A stretch of DNA of 64,000 bases from Novosphingobium beihaiense (GCF_022832375.1 NZ_JALHLG010000007.1:248001-312000), one strand, 5' to 3'. Shown: positions 33,395 through 42,292, counted from the stretch's first letter. The notes: generated from the letters alone by a model not told the origin. Made by a program: numbers and translations.

Positions 33395-34200
33395 TGTAGT
33401 GCCTCCAGCGCCGCCGCGTCCGATGCGAGCGCGCGAATGGTGTTGTCAGGTTCTGCGGTGACGGCGCCGATAACGATAAGTGCAGGGCTTTGCACCTGCT
33501 CATCGCGCACAAGGTCCGCCAGCCCGGCCAGCGGCGCGCGCAGCACGCGCATATCGGCGCGCGTGGCATTTTCGATTACGGCGGCGGGCACGTCCGGCGT
33601 CAGCCCGTCCGCGATCAGCTTTTCGGATATCTGCGCGGCAGTGGCCAGCCCCATGAAGATCACCAGCGTGCGGCCCTTGCCAGCCAGGCCCGACCAGTCC
33701 TGATCGGCGAGCCCCTTGCATTGCCCGGCCACGAACGAGACGATCGAGGCATGATCGCGGTGGGTGAGCGGGATTTGCGCGGCGGCCGAAGCGCCCAGCG
33801 CGGAGGAGATGCCCGGCACCACTTCCACCGGCACGCCCGCGGCACGGCAGGCCTCGGCCTCTTCGCCGCCCCGGCCAAAGACAAAGGGATCGCCGCCCTT
33901 CAGGCGCACGACGTCGTTTCCGGCCAGCGCTTCCTGCACCAGAAGGGCATTGATCGCTTCCTGCTTCATGGTGTGGCGCGAGCGGCTCTTGGCGACCGAG
34001 ATCATCCGGGCACCGGGCCGTGCCATGGCGAGAATCGCGGGATCGACCAGGCCGTCATGCACGATCAGGCGGGCATTCATCACCAGCCGCGCCGCGCGCA
34101 GCGTCAGCAGATCCGGATCGCCAGGGCCGGCGCCGACAAGATGGACCGTACCGGTCTCGGCCGCATGGCCGGTGGGGAGGGGATTCGCTTCCATGCTCAC
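33391..34200 (-). CDS. cobA: Uroporphyrinogen-III C-methyltransferase
   Basis: 269 residues, SUMT type. It methylates uroporphyrinogen III twice with SAM to make precorrin-2, the precursor of sirohaem for the downstream sulfite reductase. Motifs are VHLVGAGPGDPDLLTLRA near residue 19, VRLKGGDPFVFGRGGEE near 98 and VEVVPGISSALG. It lacks the CysG oxidase/ferrochelatase domain, so precorrin-2 must be finished elsewhere. It is first of the operon. A 171-base gap to the divergent PilZ gene holds the promoter. Confidence 0.93.
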   Translation of the reverse strand: MSMEANPLPTGHAAETGTVHLVGAGPGDPDLLTLRAARLVMNARLIVHDGLVDPAILAMARPGARMISVAKSRSRHTMKQEAINALLVQEALAGNDVVRLKGGDPFVFGRGGEEAEACRAAGVPVEVVPGISSALGASAAAQIPLTHRDHASIVSFVAGQCKGLADQDWSGLAGKGRTLVIFMGLATAAQISEKLIADGLTPDVPAAVIENATRADMRVLRAPLAGLADLVRDEQVQSPALIVIGAVTAEPDNTIRALASDAAALEALQ

Positions 34201-34371
34201 GGAGATGGCCGCGATTGCGCAGCAGTACCAGCCAGAATGGCTTTGGGGCGCATAAGGGGAGCTTTATACGCCCCTGCCCGCTAGTTTGCAGCCTGCCCTG
34301 CGGCTAACCCGTTCGCTAACCAAATATTAACCCGGTGCCCCGACGATCACGCTTCCTCTGGGAGACAGGCT

Positions 34372-35052
34372 ATGCCGATTTCGGCCCATTTCGAAGACGC
34401 CGAGCCTGCCGATGGCCAGGCTCGCGCAATCCGCCGCAGGCTGCATTTCGAGACGCAAGGCGCGCTCGAAACCGGGCAGGCTGCGCAAGTGCAGGTTCAC
34501 AACGTATCCGAAACCGGGCTGCTGCTGGAAACCGCGGCGGATCTGGAAATAGGCGAAGCGATTGCGCTCGACCTGCCCGAGGCCGGGCAGGCCCGCGCCC
34601 GCGTGGCATGGGCCAGCGGCGCGCTTTACGGCTGCGCGTTCGACATTCCGCTTTCCGCCGCCGCGCTCAGCGCCGCGCAATTGCGCAGCGCCGCGCAGAA
34701 CGAGGCCGGGCTGGGGCCATCGCCCACGCCCGCCGGACCTGCGGCGATTGGCGGAGAAAGTTTCGGCGAGCGCCTGCACCGTCTGCGCAAGCTGCGCGGC
34801 TACACGCAGGGCGAACTCGCCAGCCGCCTCGGCGTTTCCAAGCCGACGGTCTGGGCCTGGGAGCAGGGCCGTGCCCGCCCGATCGAAGACCGGCTGGAAG
34901 CCATTGCCGAAGCCCTCGGCGTGACGAGTGCCGAACTGCGCCCCAGCCGCACGGTGCCGGGGCTTCCTGACCTGATCGCGCGCTGCCGGGACCAGATTGC
35001 GGCTGCCGTGGAGACCACGCCTGACAAGATCCGGATCATGATCGAACTCTAG
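34372..35052 (+). CDS. PilZ domain fused to an XRE-family helix-turn-helix
   Basis: 226 residues. Residues about 16-100 look like a PilZ c-di-GMP receptor: RxxxR at Arg18-Arg22 and NxSxxG at Asn44-Gly49 (NVSETG), with a beta-barrel ending VAWASGALYGCAFDI. A Pro/Ala/Gly linker leads to an XRE HTH (131-187: ERLHRLRKLRGYTQGELASR, VSKPTVWAWEQGR). The union of both key PilZ motifs with a DNA-binding domain suggests a transcription factor that responds to c-di-GMP. It precedes a PAS-GGDEF gene on the same strand. Confidence 0.82.
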   Translation: MPISAHFEDAEPADGQARAIRRRLHFETQGALETGQAAQVQVHNVSETGLLLETAADLEIGEAIALDLPEAGQARARVAWASGALYGCAFDIPLSAAALSAAQLRSAAQNEAGLGPSPTPAGPAAIGGESFGERLHRLRKLRGYTQGELASRLGVSKPTVWAWEQGRARPIEDRLEAIAEALGVTSAELRPSRTVPGLPDLIARCRDQIAAAVETTPDKIRIMIEL

Positions 35053-35371
35053 GCCTGATTATCCCGGCGCCGATTGGGCGGTCTGCATTTTCTGGAATGC
35101 AAGCCCTTGTCGCCGCCGTCCGTTCTTTCCGCCCAAACCGAAATGGCAGCCTGCCTGCGCCTTGGCGGCAATAAGCCGAGCTGTGGGAAATTTCGGACTT
35201 TCCGAATCTGTTGGCCAATGGTAAATAACTGAATAACAATCATAAAATATAAGCTGGTTATATAACAGGAATAACTGGTCTTATCGTCGATTGAAGAGTT
35301 TGGGTTGGTGAATTTTACTTTAACCATGTGTCTTTCGAAGTTTTCCAAGCTGCTCTGCAGTAAGGCTTTTC
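35053..35371. other. Intergenic region before the PAS-GGDEF gene
   Basis: 319 bases without a gene. It contains a perfect TGCATT/AATGCA dyad (35084-35101) and a marked AT-rich stretch (about 35210-35335), the likely promoter and regulatory zone. No RNA gene is evident. Confidence 0.45.
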
Positions 35372-36337
35372 GTGAAGGTGCAATGTGAAATGCACTCGCC
35401 CGTGTCGATTTCTGGAGTTCGGGGCGTCGCCGAAATGGACATGAACTTTACGATTCAGGACAGTTCAGCTCTTTACGGGCTGCTGGCCGAGAGCACGTCC
35501 GACGTGATTCTCAAGACGGATCTGGGCGGCAGCATCCTTCACGCGTCGCCGGGGCTCGATCAACTGGGCTTCGTTACGGCCGGAACGCAGACCCCGCCGC
35601 GCCTTCTCGATCTCGTCGCGCCGGAAGCGCGGTGCGAGGTTGAGCGTGCCTATACTGATGCGCTGGCCGGTTGCAGGCCGGGGCAGCGGGTGGAATTTCC
35701 CGCGATCACAACAGACAAGCGGCAGCGCTGGTTCGAGATCCAGACTCAGGCCCTGAAGTCCGAAAGCGGCGAGCCATACGGCGCTCTCAGCATCCTGCGC
35801 AGCATCGACGAGCGCCGCAGCCTGGAGCAGCAACTCTTCGCCGCGACCTATACCGACCCGCTGACCAAGCTGACCAACCGCGCGGCCTTCGTTTCGATGC
35901 TCGAACACATGGTCGACAAGAAGATGGACGGCTGCCTGGCGCTGTTCAGCATCGACTTCTTCCGCACCATCAACATGCAGTACGGCCAGAGCACCGGGGA
36001 CGATGTGCTGGTGGTCTTCGCCAATCTCCTGCGCGAGCTGCTGCGGGCGGAGGACATCATCTCGCGCATCGGCTCGGAGCGCTTCGCCGTGCTCCTGCCG
36101 CGCGCGACGCCTGAACAGGCCGAAGCGATCTGCAAGCGCGTGATCACGACTCTGGCCGAACTGCGCCAGAAAGTGGGCGAAAGCCGTTTCGCCATCACGG
36201 CCAGCGCAAGCGTCGCCCACATCGGGGAAAGCCTCGATTCCACCTTGGAGCGCGCCGAGATGGCGCTGTTCGTGGCCAAGGCCAAGGGCCGCAACCGGCT
36301 GGAGCTGGAAAAGGCGCTGCAGAAGGTGCGGCACTGA
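35372..36337 (+). CDS. PAS-GGDEF protein with degenerate active site and intact I-site
   Basis: Up to 321 residues from GTG 35372; ATG 35390 with AAGGTG nine bases before it is an equal candidate. A PAS domain (about 31-148: LYGLLAESTSDVILKTDLGG) precedes a GGDEF domain (about 155-318: ATYTDPLTKLTNRAAF). The signature is GSERF at 234-238 instead of GGDEF, so Arg replaces the catalytic acidic residue and synthase activity is doubtful. The inhibitory RxxD site is present as RAED (225-228), which could bind c-di-GMP. No membrane segment is seen. A receptor role is inferred. Confidence 0.88.
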   Translation: MKVQCEMHSPVSISGVRGVAEMDMNFTIQDSSALYGLLAESTSDVILKTDLGGSILHASPGLDQLGFVTAGTQTPPRLLDLVAPEARCEVERAYTDALAGCRPGQRVEFPAITTDKRQRWFEIQTQALKSESGEPYGALSILRSIDERRSLEQQLFAATYTDPLTKLTNRAAFVSMLEHMVDKKMDGCLALFSIDFFRTINMQYGQSTGDDVLVVFANLLRELLRAEDIISRIGSERFAVLLPRATPEQAEAICKRVITTLAELRQKVGESRFAITASASVAHIGESLDSTLERAEMALFVAKAKGRNRLELEKALQKVRH

Positions 36338-36358
36338 ATCCGGCAACGGGCTGTTCGC

Positions 36359-37297
36359 TCAGGGAGCCTTCCGCAGGTCCAGAGTCCAGGTCTGGCCAGT
36401 AAGGTCTTGCCCGAAGGAATGGTGCGGTGCTTCTTCGGCCAGTTGGAAACCCGTGCGTTCGTAGATGCGGCGCGCGGCGGTGAGCACACTGTTGGTCCAT
36501 AGCATGAGCTGGCCATATCCCATCTCGCGGGCGCGCTGGATGCAGGTATCGACAAGCAGCCTGCCGATGCCGCAGCCGCGCGCGTCCGGCTCTACATAGA
36601 GCAGGCGCAGCTTTCCTACGTCTGGTGTGTCTCCATGGACAAGGAAGATCGAACCGGCCATCCGGCCATCCAGTTCGGCAATCCAAGCGGCGTCACGGGC
36701 AGGATCGAAGTCCTGCTGGAAATCGGCCAGAATACGGGCGGCCAGCGCTTCATAACCGGCATCCCAGCCATATTCGCGGGCATAGAGGATCGCCTGGCGC
36801 GCCGCCACCATGCCCAGATCGCCGGGCCTGAGCCCGCGCAGGGCCGGTGCTGGCGGCGTATCGCCGCCGAAGATCCGCGTGATCGCTTCCGCAGCGGAAA
36901 GCAGCCGGTTGCGCCGGTGGAGCGGCAGTTCGTCGAGCAGTTCGCCGACGGCGGCGCGGGTGTTGCGTTCAAGCGCGGCGTAGGCGGCGCGCCCTTCTTC
37001 GGTCAGCGACAGGAGCTGATGCTTGCGGTGCGCCGGATCGCCGCGTGACGCGGTCAGGCCTCGGCTGGCGAAGCGCTTGAGCGTTCGGCTCATCTGCGCC
37101 GGATCGAGGCCAAGAATCCGGGCTAGATCCGCCGCTGTCGGGTCTTCGCGATGGGCCAGCTCGTAGAGCACGCGGGCTTCGCTCAGCGTGAAAGGGCTGC
37201 GATCGAGGTGCGCATCGAGCAGCCCCAGCCGCCGGGTGTAGATACGGTTGAAGGCGCGCAGCGTGGCAACGTCCTTATCGTGTCGGGGGTCGTTCAT
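36359..37297 (-). CDS. MarR-type regulator fused to GNAT acetyltransferase
   Basis: 312 residues. The MarR winged helix (about 1-140: FTLSEARVLYELAHREDPTA, GLDPAQMSRTLKRFASRGL) is joined to a GNAT domain (about 155-305) with the acetyl-CoA loop VEPDARGCGIGRLLVD and a C-terminal YERTGFQLAEE. This bifunctional arrangement is widespread; targets are mostly unknown. Two operator-like dyads directly upstream (37313-37353) suggest autoregulation and control of the DNA between it and the thioesterase. Confidence 0.93.
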   Translation of the reverse strand: MNDPRHDKDVATLRAFNRIYTRRLGLLDAHLDRSPFTLSEARVLYELAHREDPTAADLARILGLDPAQMSRTLKRFASRGLTASRGDPAHRKHQLLSLTEEGRAAYAALERNTRAAVGELLDELPLHRRNRLLSAAEAITRIFGGDTPPAPALRGLRPGDLGMVAARQAILYAREYGWDAGYEALAARILADFQQDFDPARDAAWIAELDGRMAGSIFLVHGDTPDVGKLRLLYVEPDARGCGIGRLLVDTCIQRAREMGYGQLMLWTNSVLTAARRIYERTGFQLAEEAPHHSFGQDLTGQTWTLDLRKAP

Positions 37298-37312
37298 GCA
37301 GGCACCTTAAAT

Positions 37313-37353
37313 ATTGACTTGATCAATACCTGAGGTGTTGATGGAGTCAATAC
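37313..37353. promoter_or_regulatory. Paired MarR-type operator sites
   Basis: The site TATTGACTTGATCAATA is at 37313-37329. A second is at 37339-37353, read on the other strand as TATTGACTCCATCAA. Both share TATTGACT..ATCAA, about 25 bases centre to centre, 16 bases upstream of the MarR-GNAT start. This is the expected size and place for a MarR operator. Confidence 0.65.
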
Positions 37354-37464
37354 TGCTACTGCTGTGTGCCAGCCCCAGCCGGGGAAGGAGCTGCGACGGT
37401 GACGTGGCTGGATTGCGCTTGGGAGACTGCCAGCCGGACCGGGGCAACCGGCCCCGGCATTGGC

Positions 37465-37875
37465 CTATTCGCTCTCGCCAGCCGGGAAAAAACGCTGGAT
37501 CACGTCGCGGGCGATGCGGGCCGGGCGTTTCGTGTCGGCGTCGATGCAGCACCAGCTCGATTTGACTTCGGCCAGCACTTCTTCGCCCCGCCGGATCACG
37601 GTCTGGTAGAAGGCGCGGGCGCCCTGCACCTTTTCCAGCAGGACGGTGGCGATCACGTCGTCTTCCAGAAAGGCGGGCTTGCGGTAAGTGATCTCGTGCT
37701 TGAGCGCGACCCACAAGTGCCGGGAAATCTCCTCCGACGGGGCCAGGGCGCGCCAGTGATCGAGCACGGCCGCCTGAACCCATTTCAGGTAGCTGGCATT
37801 GTTGACATGACCCATGAAGTCGATGTCGCCGGGATCGATGCCGATCGGAAAACGGTGGGGAGTCGCGTGCTTCAC
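37465..37875 (-). CDS. Acyl-CoA thioesterase, hotdog fold
   Basis: 136 residues of the 4-hydroxybenzoyl-CoA/YbgC-like thioesterase group. The active-site region is DIDFMGHVNNASYLKWVQ, with the Asp and HVNN typical of the group, followed by HEITYRKPAFLEDDV. It hydrolyses an acyl-CoA thioester, but the chain is not predictable from sequence. It is a single gene, oriented with the MarR-GNAT gene but 167 bases upstream of it; the operators in between may affect either. Confidence 0.88.
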   Translation of the reverse strand: MKHATPHRFPIGIDPGDIDFMGHVNNASYLKWVQAAVLDHWRALAPSEEISRHLWVALKHEITYRKPAFLEDDVIATVLLEKVQGARAFYQTVIRRGEEVLAEVKSSWCCIDADTKRPARIARDVIQRFFPAGESE

Positions 37876-37979
37876 GTATACGTCAATACCACTTTGGCGC
37901 GCCGCGGGACAAGGGCGATAGCCAATTCGTATCCGTTTTGCCCGGTATAGTCCTATGGGCGCTTGCGGGGCTTTGTCTT

Positions 37980-39059
37980 TTATGCCTTGCGCATGGCTTC
38001 CAGCAGTTCGCGGAACGCCTCGCTGTCACGCAGGTTGACGTCGCGCTGGGGGAAGGGGATTTCGATCCCGTGTTCGTGGAACAGGTGCCACAGCGCTTTC
38101 AGCACTTCTGAGCGGACATTGCCGATGCCCTCTTCGGGATCGGTGATCCAGCAATGGATGATGAAGTTCACACTGCTGTCGCCGTAGGATTCCAGCCAGG
38201 CGGTGGGCGGCGGGGCGTCCAGTATGCGTTTCACCGAGCGGGCGGCCTTGAGCATCAGCTCCTCCGCCTTCACGATGTCGGAGGAATAGGAAATCCCCAC
38301 CGGCACCTGAATGCGCACGTTCTTGCTGGAATAGGACCAGTTCTCCACCTGATTGATCATCAGGTTTTCGTTCGGGATCAGATATTCCTTCATGTCGCGC
38401 GTGGTCAGCGAGATGGCGCGGATGCCGATGCGGCGGATTTGGCCGAAAGTGGAATTGCCCGCCTGATCGGTGATCGCGATCACGTCGCCTGGCTTGATGG
38501 ACTTGTCCATCAGCAGGATGATGCCCGAGATCAGGTTGCCGAAAGTCTTCTGCAGGCCGAAGCCGATGGCGAGGCCGAAGGCGCCGGAAAACACCGTAAA
38601 CGCGGTGAGGTCTATGCCAAGAATGTCGATGCCGACCAAGATGGCGATGCCCCAGATGACGAGGCTTACCGTCTTTTCGATCAGCAGGCGCTGGGTCAGG
38701 TCCAGCCGCGTGGCATTGGCGAGCAGGCGGCGGGCCAGCTTGCTGGCCGTCCAGGCCACGCTGATCACCAGTGCCATGACCAGCGCCACCACGGTCATGT
38801 CCCACAGCGAAATGCGCGTGCCGCCCACTTGCACGGCAAGGCTGTCCAGCGTGTTGACGATGGAGCCGATCGTATCGCTGCGCGAGACGACGACGTTCTT
38901 CAGCCCCTCGGCCCCGGCAACGGGTTCGTCGAGAATGGCGGGCGTGATGGCCGGAGTGATGGCAGGTGCAGGGCTGGAAACGAGGACATCGGCATTGGCC
39001 GCGCCGCTGGCGTCCCCGGTGGGAACGGCGCTGGCGGCGGCGGCAAGCCAGGCGATCAT
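37980..39059 (-). CDS. MscS family mechanosensitive ion channel
   Basis: 359 residues. A hydrophobic N-terminus is followed by three membrane helices; the pore helix carries GAFGLAIGFGLQKTFGNLISG, the Gly/Ala-rich MscS signature, near residue 180. The MscS beta domain follows with DKSIKPGDVIAITDQAG and YLIPNENLMINQVENWS, then the C-terminal alpha-beta domain. It should release solutes on hypo-osmotic shock. The ATG overlaps the metC stop as ATGA, an unusual partner. The frame extends upstream within metC but without family sequence. Confidence 0.93.
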   Translation of the reverse strand: MIAWLAAAASAVPTGDASGAANADVLVSSPAPAITPAITPAILDEPVAGAEGLKNVVVSRSDTIGSIVNTLDSLAVQVGGTRISLWDMTVVALVMALVISVAWTASKLARRLLANATRLDLTQRLLIEKTVSLVIWGIAILVGIDILGIDLTAFTVFSGAFGLAIGFGLQKTFGNLISGIILLMDKSIKPGDVIAITDQAGNSTFGQIRRIGIRAISLTTRDMKEYLIPNENLMINQVENWSYSSKNVRIQVPVGISYSSDIVKAEELMLKAARSVKRILDAPPPTAWLESYGDSSVNFIIHCWITDPEEGIGNVRSEVLKALWHLFHEHGIEIPFPQRDVNLRDSEAFRELLEAMRKA

Positions 39060-40270
39060 GCGGCGCTCCAGGCTCCAAGTGCCTGTTCGATATCGGCGAT
39101 CAGATCTCCGGTATCCTCCAGGCCGATGGCCAGCCGGACGCCGAAGCGGTCGGCGGGCGCGGCGGGCTTCGGCGGCCAGACCATGCAACTGCGGTAGTTG
39201 CCGGGATCGACGGGCAGGGCGAGGCTCTCATAGCCGCCCCACGAAAAGCCGAGCCCGAACAGCGACAACGCATCGACGAAGCGGTTGCGCGCGGCCGCGT
39301 CGCCGCCCTTGAAGGCAAAGCTGAACAGCCCGCAGCCGCCGGTGAAATCGCGCTTCCACAGATCGTGGCCGGGCGCGCCGGGCAGCATCGGGCAGAACAC
39401 TTGCGCCACTTCCGGCCGCTGCGAGAGCCACTGCGCGATGGCGAGCGCGCTTTCGGTCTCCTGCTGCAGCCGCAGATGGAGCGTGCGCAGGCCCCGCAGG
39501 GCGAGCGCGGCATCGTCGGGCGAGACCACGGTGCCGAGCTGCTGCGCGCGTTCGCGCAGCTTCGCATAGAGCTCCGGCCCGGCGCTGGCGCTGCCCATCA
39601 TCAGGTCCGAATGGCCGCCGACATGCTTGGTCAGCGCCATCAGCGTGATGTCGATGCCTTTTTCCAGCGCCTGAAAGCCGAGCGGCCCGGCCCAGGTATT
39701 GTCGAGCACCGAGACCGCGCCCTTGGCCCGGGCGATGCGGGCGAGTTCGGGCAAGTCGCATACTTCCATCGAGAGACTGCCCGGCGCCTCCAGCAGCACC
39801 GCGCGGGTACGCTCGCAGAACAGCGCCTCGTAAGCGGGAATGTCGAGCGGATCGAAGAAGCGCGGCTCGATGCCGAAGTCGCTCAGCAGGCCTTTGCCCA
39901 TCGAGCGGCTGGGATCGTAGGCGTTGTCGCTGATCAGCACCACGTCGCCCGGTTTCAGCACGGTGAGCAGCGCGCCCGCGATGGCGGCCACGCCCGAAGC
40001 GTAGAGCACTGTGCCCGCCGCACCCGGTTCGAGCTGCGTCAGCGCCTCGCTCAGCGCCCACTGCGTCGGCGCGCCGCGGCGGCCGTAGAAGAAGCGGCCA
40101 TCTTCGTTGTGGCGCGGCCCTTCGGCCAGCGCGGCGGTGTTTTCGTAAAGGTGGGTGCTGGCGCGCCAGACCGGCGGGTTGACGACCGGGCCGGTCCATT
40201 CCTTGCGCCGCCCGGCGCCGACGATCTTCGTGCCGGGGGCTGCGTTTTCCAGATTACTCGTATGGCTCAA
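39056..40270 (-). CDS. metC: Cystathionine beta-lyase (PLP-dependent)
   Basis: About 404 residues. It cleaves cystathionine to homocysteine, pyruvate and ammonia in methionine synthesis. It has YGRRGAPTQWALSEAL, LEPGAAGTVLYASGVAAI, LEAPGSLSMEVCDLP and SVLDNTWAGPL, with the PLP lysine in MALTKHVGGHSDLMMG. The start is taken as TTG 40270 (LSHTSNLENAAPGTK), with GGAGA five bases upstream; the longer frame lacks family sequence. It overlaps the MscS gene downstream. Other Cys/Met-metabolism lyases are possible but the LEAPGS segment favours MetC. Confidence 0.9.
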   Translation of the reverse strand: MSHTSNLENAAPGTKIVGAGRRKEWTGPVVNPPVWRASTHLYENTAALAEGPRHNEDGRFFYGRRGAPTQWALSEALTQLEPGAAGTVLYASGVAAIAGALLTVLKPGDVVLISDNAYDPSRSMGKGLLSDFGIEPRFFDPLDIPAYEALFCERTRAVLLEAPGSLSMEVCDLPELARIARAKGAVSVLDNTWAGPLGFQALEKGIDITLMALTKHVGGHSDLMMGSASAGPELYAKLRERAQQLGTVVSPDDAALALRGLRTLHLRLQQETESALAIAQWLSQRPEVAQVFCPMLPGAPGHDLWKRDFTGGCGLFSFAFKGGDAAARNRFVDALSLFGLGFSWGGYESLALPVDPGNYRSCMVWPPKPAAPADRFGVRLAIGLEDTGDLIADIEQALGAWSAA

Positions 40271-40298
40271 GGTCTTCTCCGCTATCGCGCGGAGGAAC

Positions 40299-41462
40299 CT
40301 AGCCCGCCGCGCGGTCAGGGTCGAGAGCCAAGAGCACGGTGCGGCGCGCCGTTTCGATTTCGCGGGCATCGAGGCCAGTGAAATCGCGCGGACCGGTATC
40401 GAGGCGCAGCGGGGCGAGGGACGGGCCTTCGCCCGGAAGGCCCACGGTAAAGGCGAAGCCGAGTTCGAGGCGCGGCAGCGCGGGATCGTTTTCCCCGAGC
40501 AATGCCAGCCGCACCAGAGGCACGAGGAACGCGGCCTTGCCGCGCTGCAGCGGGCGCACGGCGGCGAGTGGCAACTGCAACTCGCCTTTCAGGTCCAGAA
40601 CCTCGCCCGGGCTCATCCGGGGGAAGCTGTGCACCGTGCCGAGCGCTTCGGGCGGCGGGGCAAGCTGCATTGCTTGCGGCAGCGAGGTATGGGCGGAGAT
40701 CATGTCCGCCAGCAGCTTGCCGGGCGGAATGGCGGTCTTCGCCGTCAGCACCAGCCGGAATTGCAGTGTGGCGTAGACGAGCGAGAGCCGCATCGTCTGG
40801 GGTTCGAACATCAGGTCGCCGCTGGCCCGGGGGCGTTCGGCGGGTGGGGAAGGAGCAGGAGCGAAAGCCGGTGGCGGCGGGGCAGGCCGCGGCGCTGCGG
40901 GTGTGTCTGCCAGTGCGGTGCCTTCGGGGGGCGCGTTCTGGCTCCGGCGGCGCAAGAGCAACAGGCCCGCAGCCAGCACCGCGAGTGCGGCAGGCAGAGC
41001 CCACCACCAGAGCGGCCACTCGCCTTCCGGCGCGGGCGATGCAACCGGGGGCGGTTCGGGAGCGGCGGGGGCGGAATGCGCTTCGGGCGTTGCCGTTGCG
41101 GCAGGGAGGGCGCTTGCCGGTGCCGTGGCTGCGGGAGCCGGGGCGGCGGGATGGCGCGGCGATGATTCGGGCGCAGCCTGCGCCGGTGTGCTTGCAGTGG
41201 GGGCAGACTTTGGGACCGGCGTGTCAGAGGGACGGGGCGCAGGCTTGGGGCTGGCGGCTTCGGGGGAGGGCGGTGTGGAGGGAGCCGTTTCTGGCGCGGC
41301 GGGGCGGACCACCGGGTTTTGTGTATCGACCGGGCCTTGCGCCGCCGGGGGCGTGCCGCTCGGCTCGGGCGTGGGCAGGCTCCAGCCGCTAAGCGATTGC
41401 GGCAGTGCGGGTGCAGCGCAAAGCGCCGCGATCAGCGCAGCGGCGGCCCGTGCGCGAAACAT
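40299..41462 (-). CDS. Hypothetical proline-rich single-pass membrane protein
   Basis: About 387 residues. A signal peptide ([20 protein letters not shown]) is followed by a 120-residue Pro/Ala/Ser-rich low-complexity region. One membrane helix (about 148-168: [19 protein letters not shown]) and an Arg-rich stop-transfer precede a second Pro/Ala stretch. A C-terminal folded domain (about 215-387) contains [20 protein letters not shown] and [18 protein letters not shown]. The periplasmic part would be the proline-rich region. I do not recognise the C-terminal domain. ATG 41462 or 41483 are both possible. Confidence 0.65.
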   Translation of the reverse strand: MFRARAAAALIAALCAAPALPQSLSGWSLPTPEPSGTPPAAQGPVDTQNPVVRPAAPETAPSTPPSPEAASPKPAPRPSDTPVPKSAPTASTPAQAAPESSPRHPAAPAPAATAPASALPAATATPEAHSAPAAPEPPPVASPAPEGEWPLWWWALPAALAVLAAGLLLLRRRSQNAPPEGTALADTPAAPRPAPPPPAFAPAPSPPAERPRASGDLMFEPQTMRLSLVYATLQFRLVLTAKTAIPPGKLLADMISAHTSLPQAMQLAPPPEALGTVHSFPRMSPGEVLDLKGELQLPLAAVRPLQRGKAAFLVPLVRLALLGENDPALPRLELGFAFTVGLPGEGPSLAPLRLDTGPRDFTGLDAREIETARRTVLLALDPDRAAG

Positions 41463-41640
41463 GGTTCCGGATGTACCCCTCATGACCGGTCGAGCACAGG
41501 GGCGCGGCGCTGAACCGTGTGTTAATGCCCGGCAGCCGCGCGGCCAGCCGTGGCCGGACGGCGCCAGGCGGGGCGCGCCGCGCCGTGCCTGGGGCATCTT
41601 GGTTCTTGTCAGCGCGCGGCGTTGGCGGCATGGCCGGGGC

Positions 41641-42102
41641 ATGAGTGAAACACCCCTTTCCCCCCTTCATCTGGGCCAAAGCAGCGCGCTTCCGGCCTCG
41701 CCCGAAGAAGCGGTGCTCGACTACGTGTCCAACCCGCGTGAGGGCAGCCTCTATCTCGTGCGCTTTGCCGCGCCCGAGTTTACCTCGCTGTGTCCGGTGA
41801 CGGGCCAGCCCGATTTCGCGCATCTGGTCATCGACTATGCGCCGCAGGCCAGCATTGTCGAATCGAAGAGCCTCAAGCTGTTCCTCGGCTCGTTCCGCAA
41901 TCACGCGGGCTTTCACGAGGACGTGACGGTGGGCATCGGCCAGCGCTTGTTCGACGAGATGAAGCCCCGCTGGCTGCGCATTGGCGGCTACTGGTATCCG
42001 CGCGGGGGCATTCCGATCGACGTGTTCTGGCAATCCGGCGCGCCGCCCGAAGGCCTGTGGGTGCCCGATCAGGGCGTGCAGGGCTACCGCGGACGGGGGT
42101 GA
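41641..42102 (+). CDS. queF: NADPH-dependent 7-cyano-7-deazaguanine reductase
   Basis: 153 residues, the short unimodular QueF. It reduces preQ0 to preQ1 in queuosine synthesis. Family motifs are [16 protein letters not shown] with the thioimide-forming cysteine (Cys51) and the NADPH-binding [15 protein letters not shown]. The C-terminus [12 protein letters not shown] is typical. ATG 41641 gives the usual length; the frame is open far upstream across the divergent gene, a composition artefact. No other queuosine gene is nearby. Confidence 0.96.
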   Translation: MSETPLSPLHLGQSSALPASPEEAVLDYVSNPREGSLYLVRFAAPEFTSLCPVTGQPDFAHLVIDYAPQASIVESKSLKLFLGSFRNHAGFHEDVTVGIGQRLFDEMKPRWLRIGGYWYPRGGIPIDVFWQSGAPPEGLWVPDQGVQGYRGRG

Positions 42103-42110
42103 ACTGTCTG

Positions 42111-42243
42111 TCCTCCCCCTTAGGGGGAGGGGGGCCATGCGCAGCATGGTGGAGGGGAGTCTCGCCAGGGCGCACCGTAGCGAAATGGGGCGAATCCCCT
42201 CCACCACCCTGCGGGCGGTCCCCCTCCCCGTGCCGGGGAGGAG
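42111..42243. repeat. Type A palindromic repeat, copy 4 (after queF)
   Basis: It runs from TCCTCCCCC to GGGGAGGAGG with inner GGTGGAGGGG/CCCCTCCACC arms and ATGCGCAGCAT palindrome. Closest to copy 2. It separates queF from the promoter of the next gene. Confidence 0.88.
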
Positions 42244-42267
42244 GGGCATTCGGCACTGGAACTCTGG

Positions 42268-42273
42268 TATAAT
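42268..42273 (+). promoter_or_regulatory. Candidate -10 box before the GNAT-nitrilase gene
   Basis: An exact TATAAT 20 bases before the ATG at 42293, just beyond the repeat. No good -35 is visible 16-18 bases upstream, so this is tentative. Confidence 0.35.
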
Positions 42274-42292
42274 CCGCGCGTATTAAGCGCCT

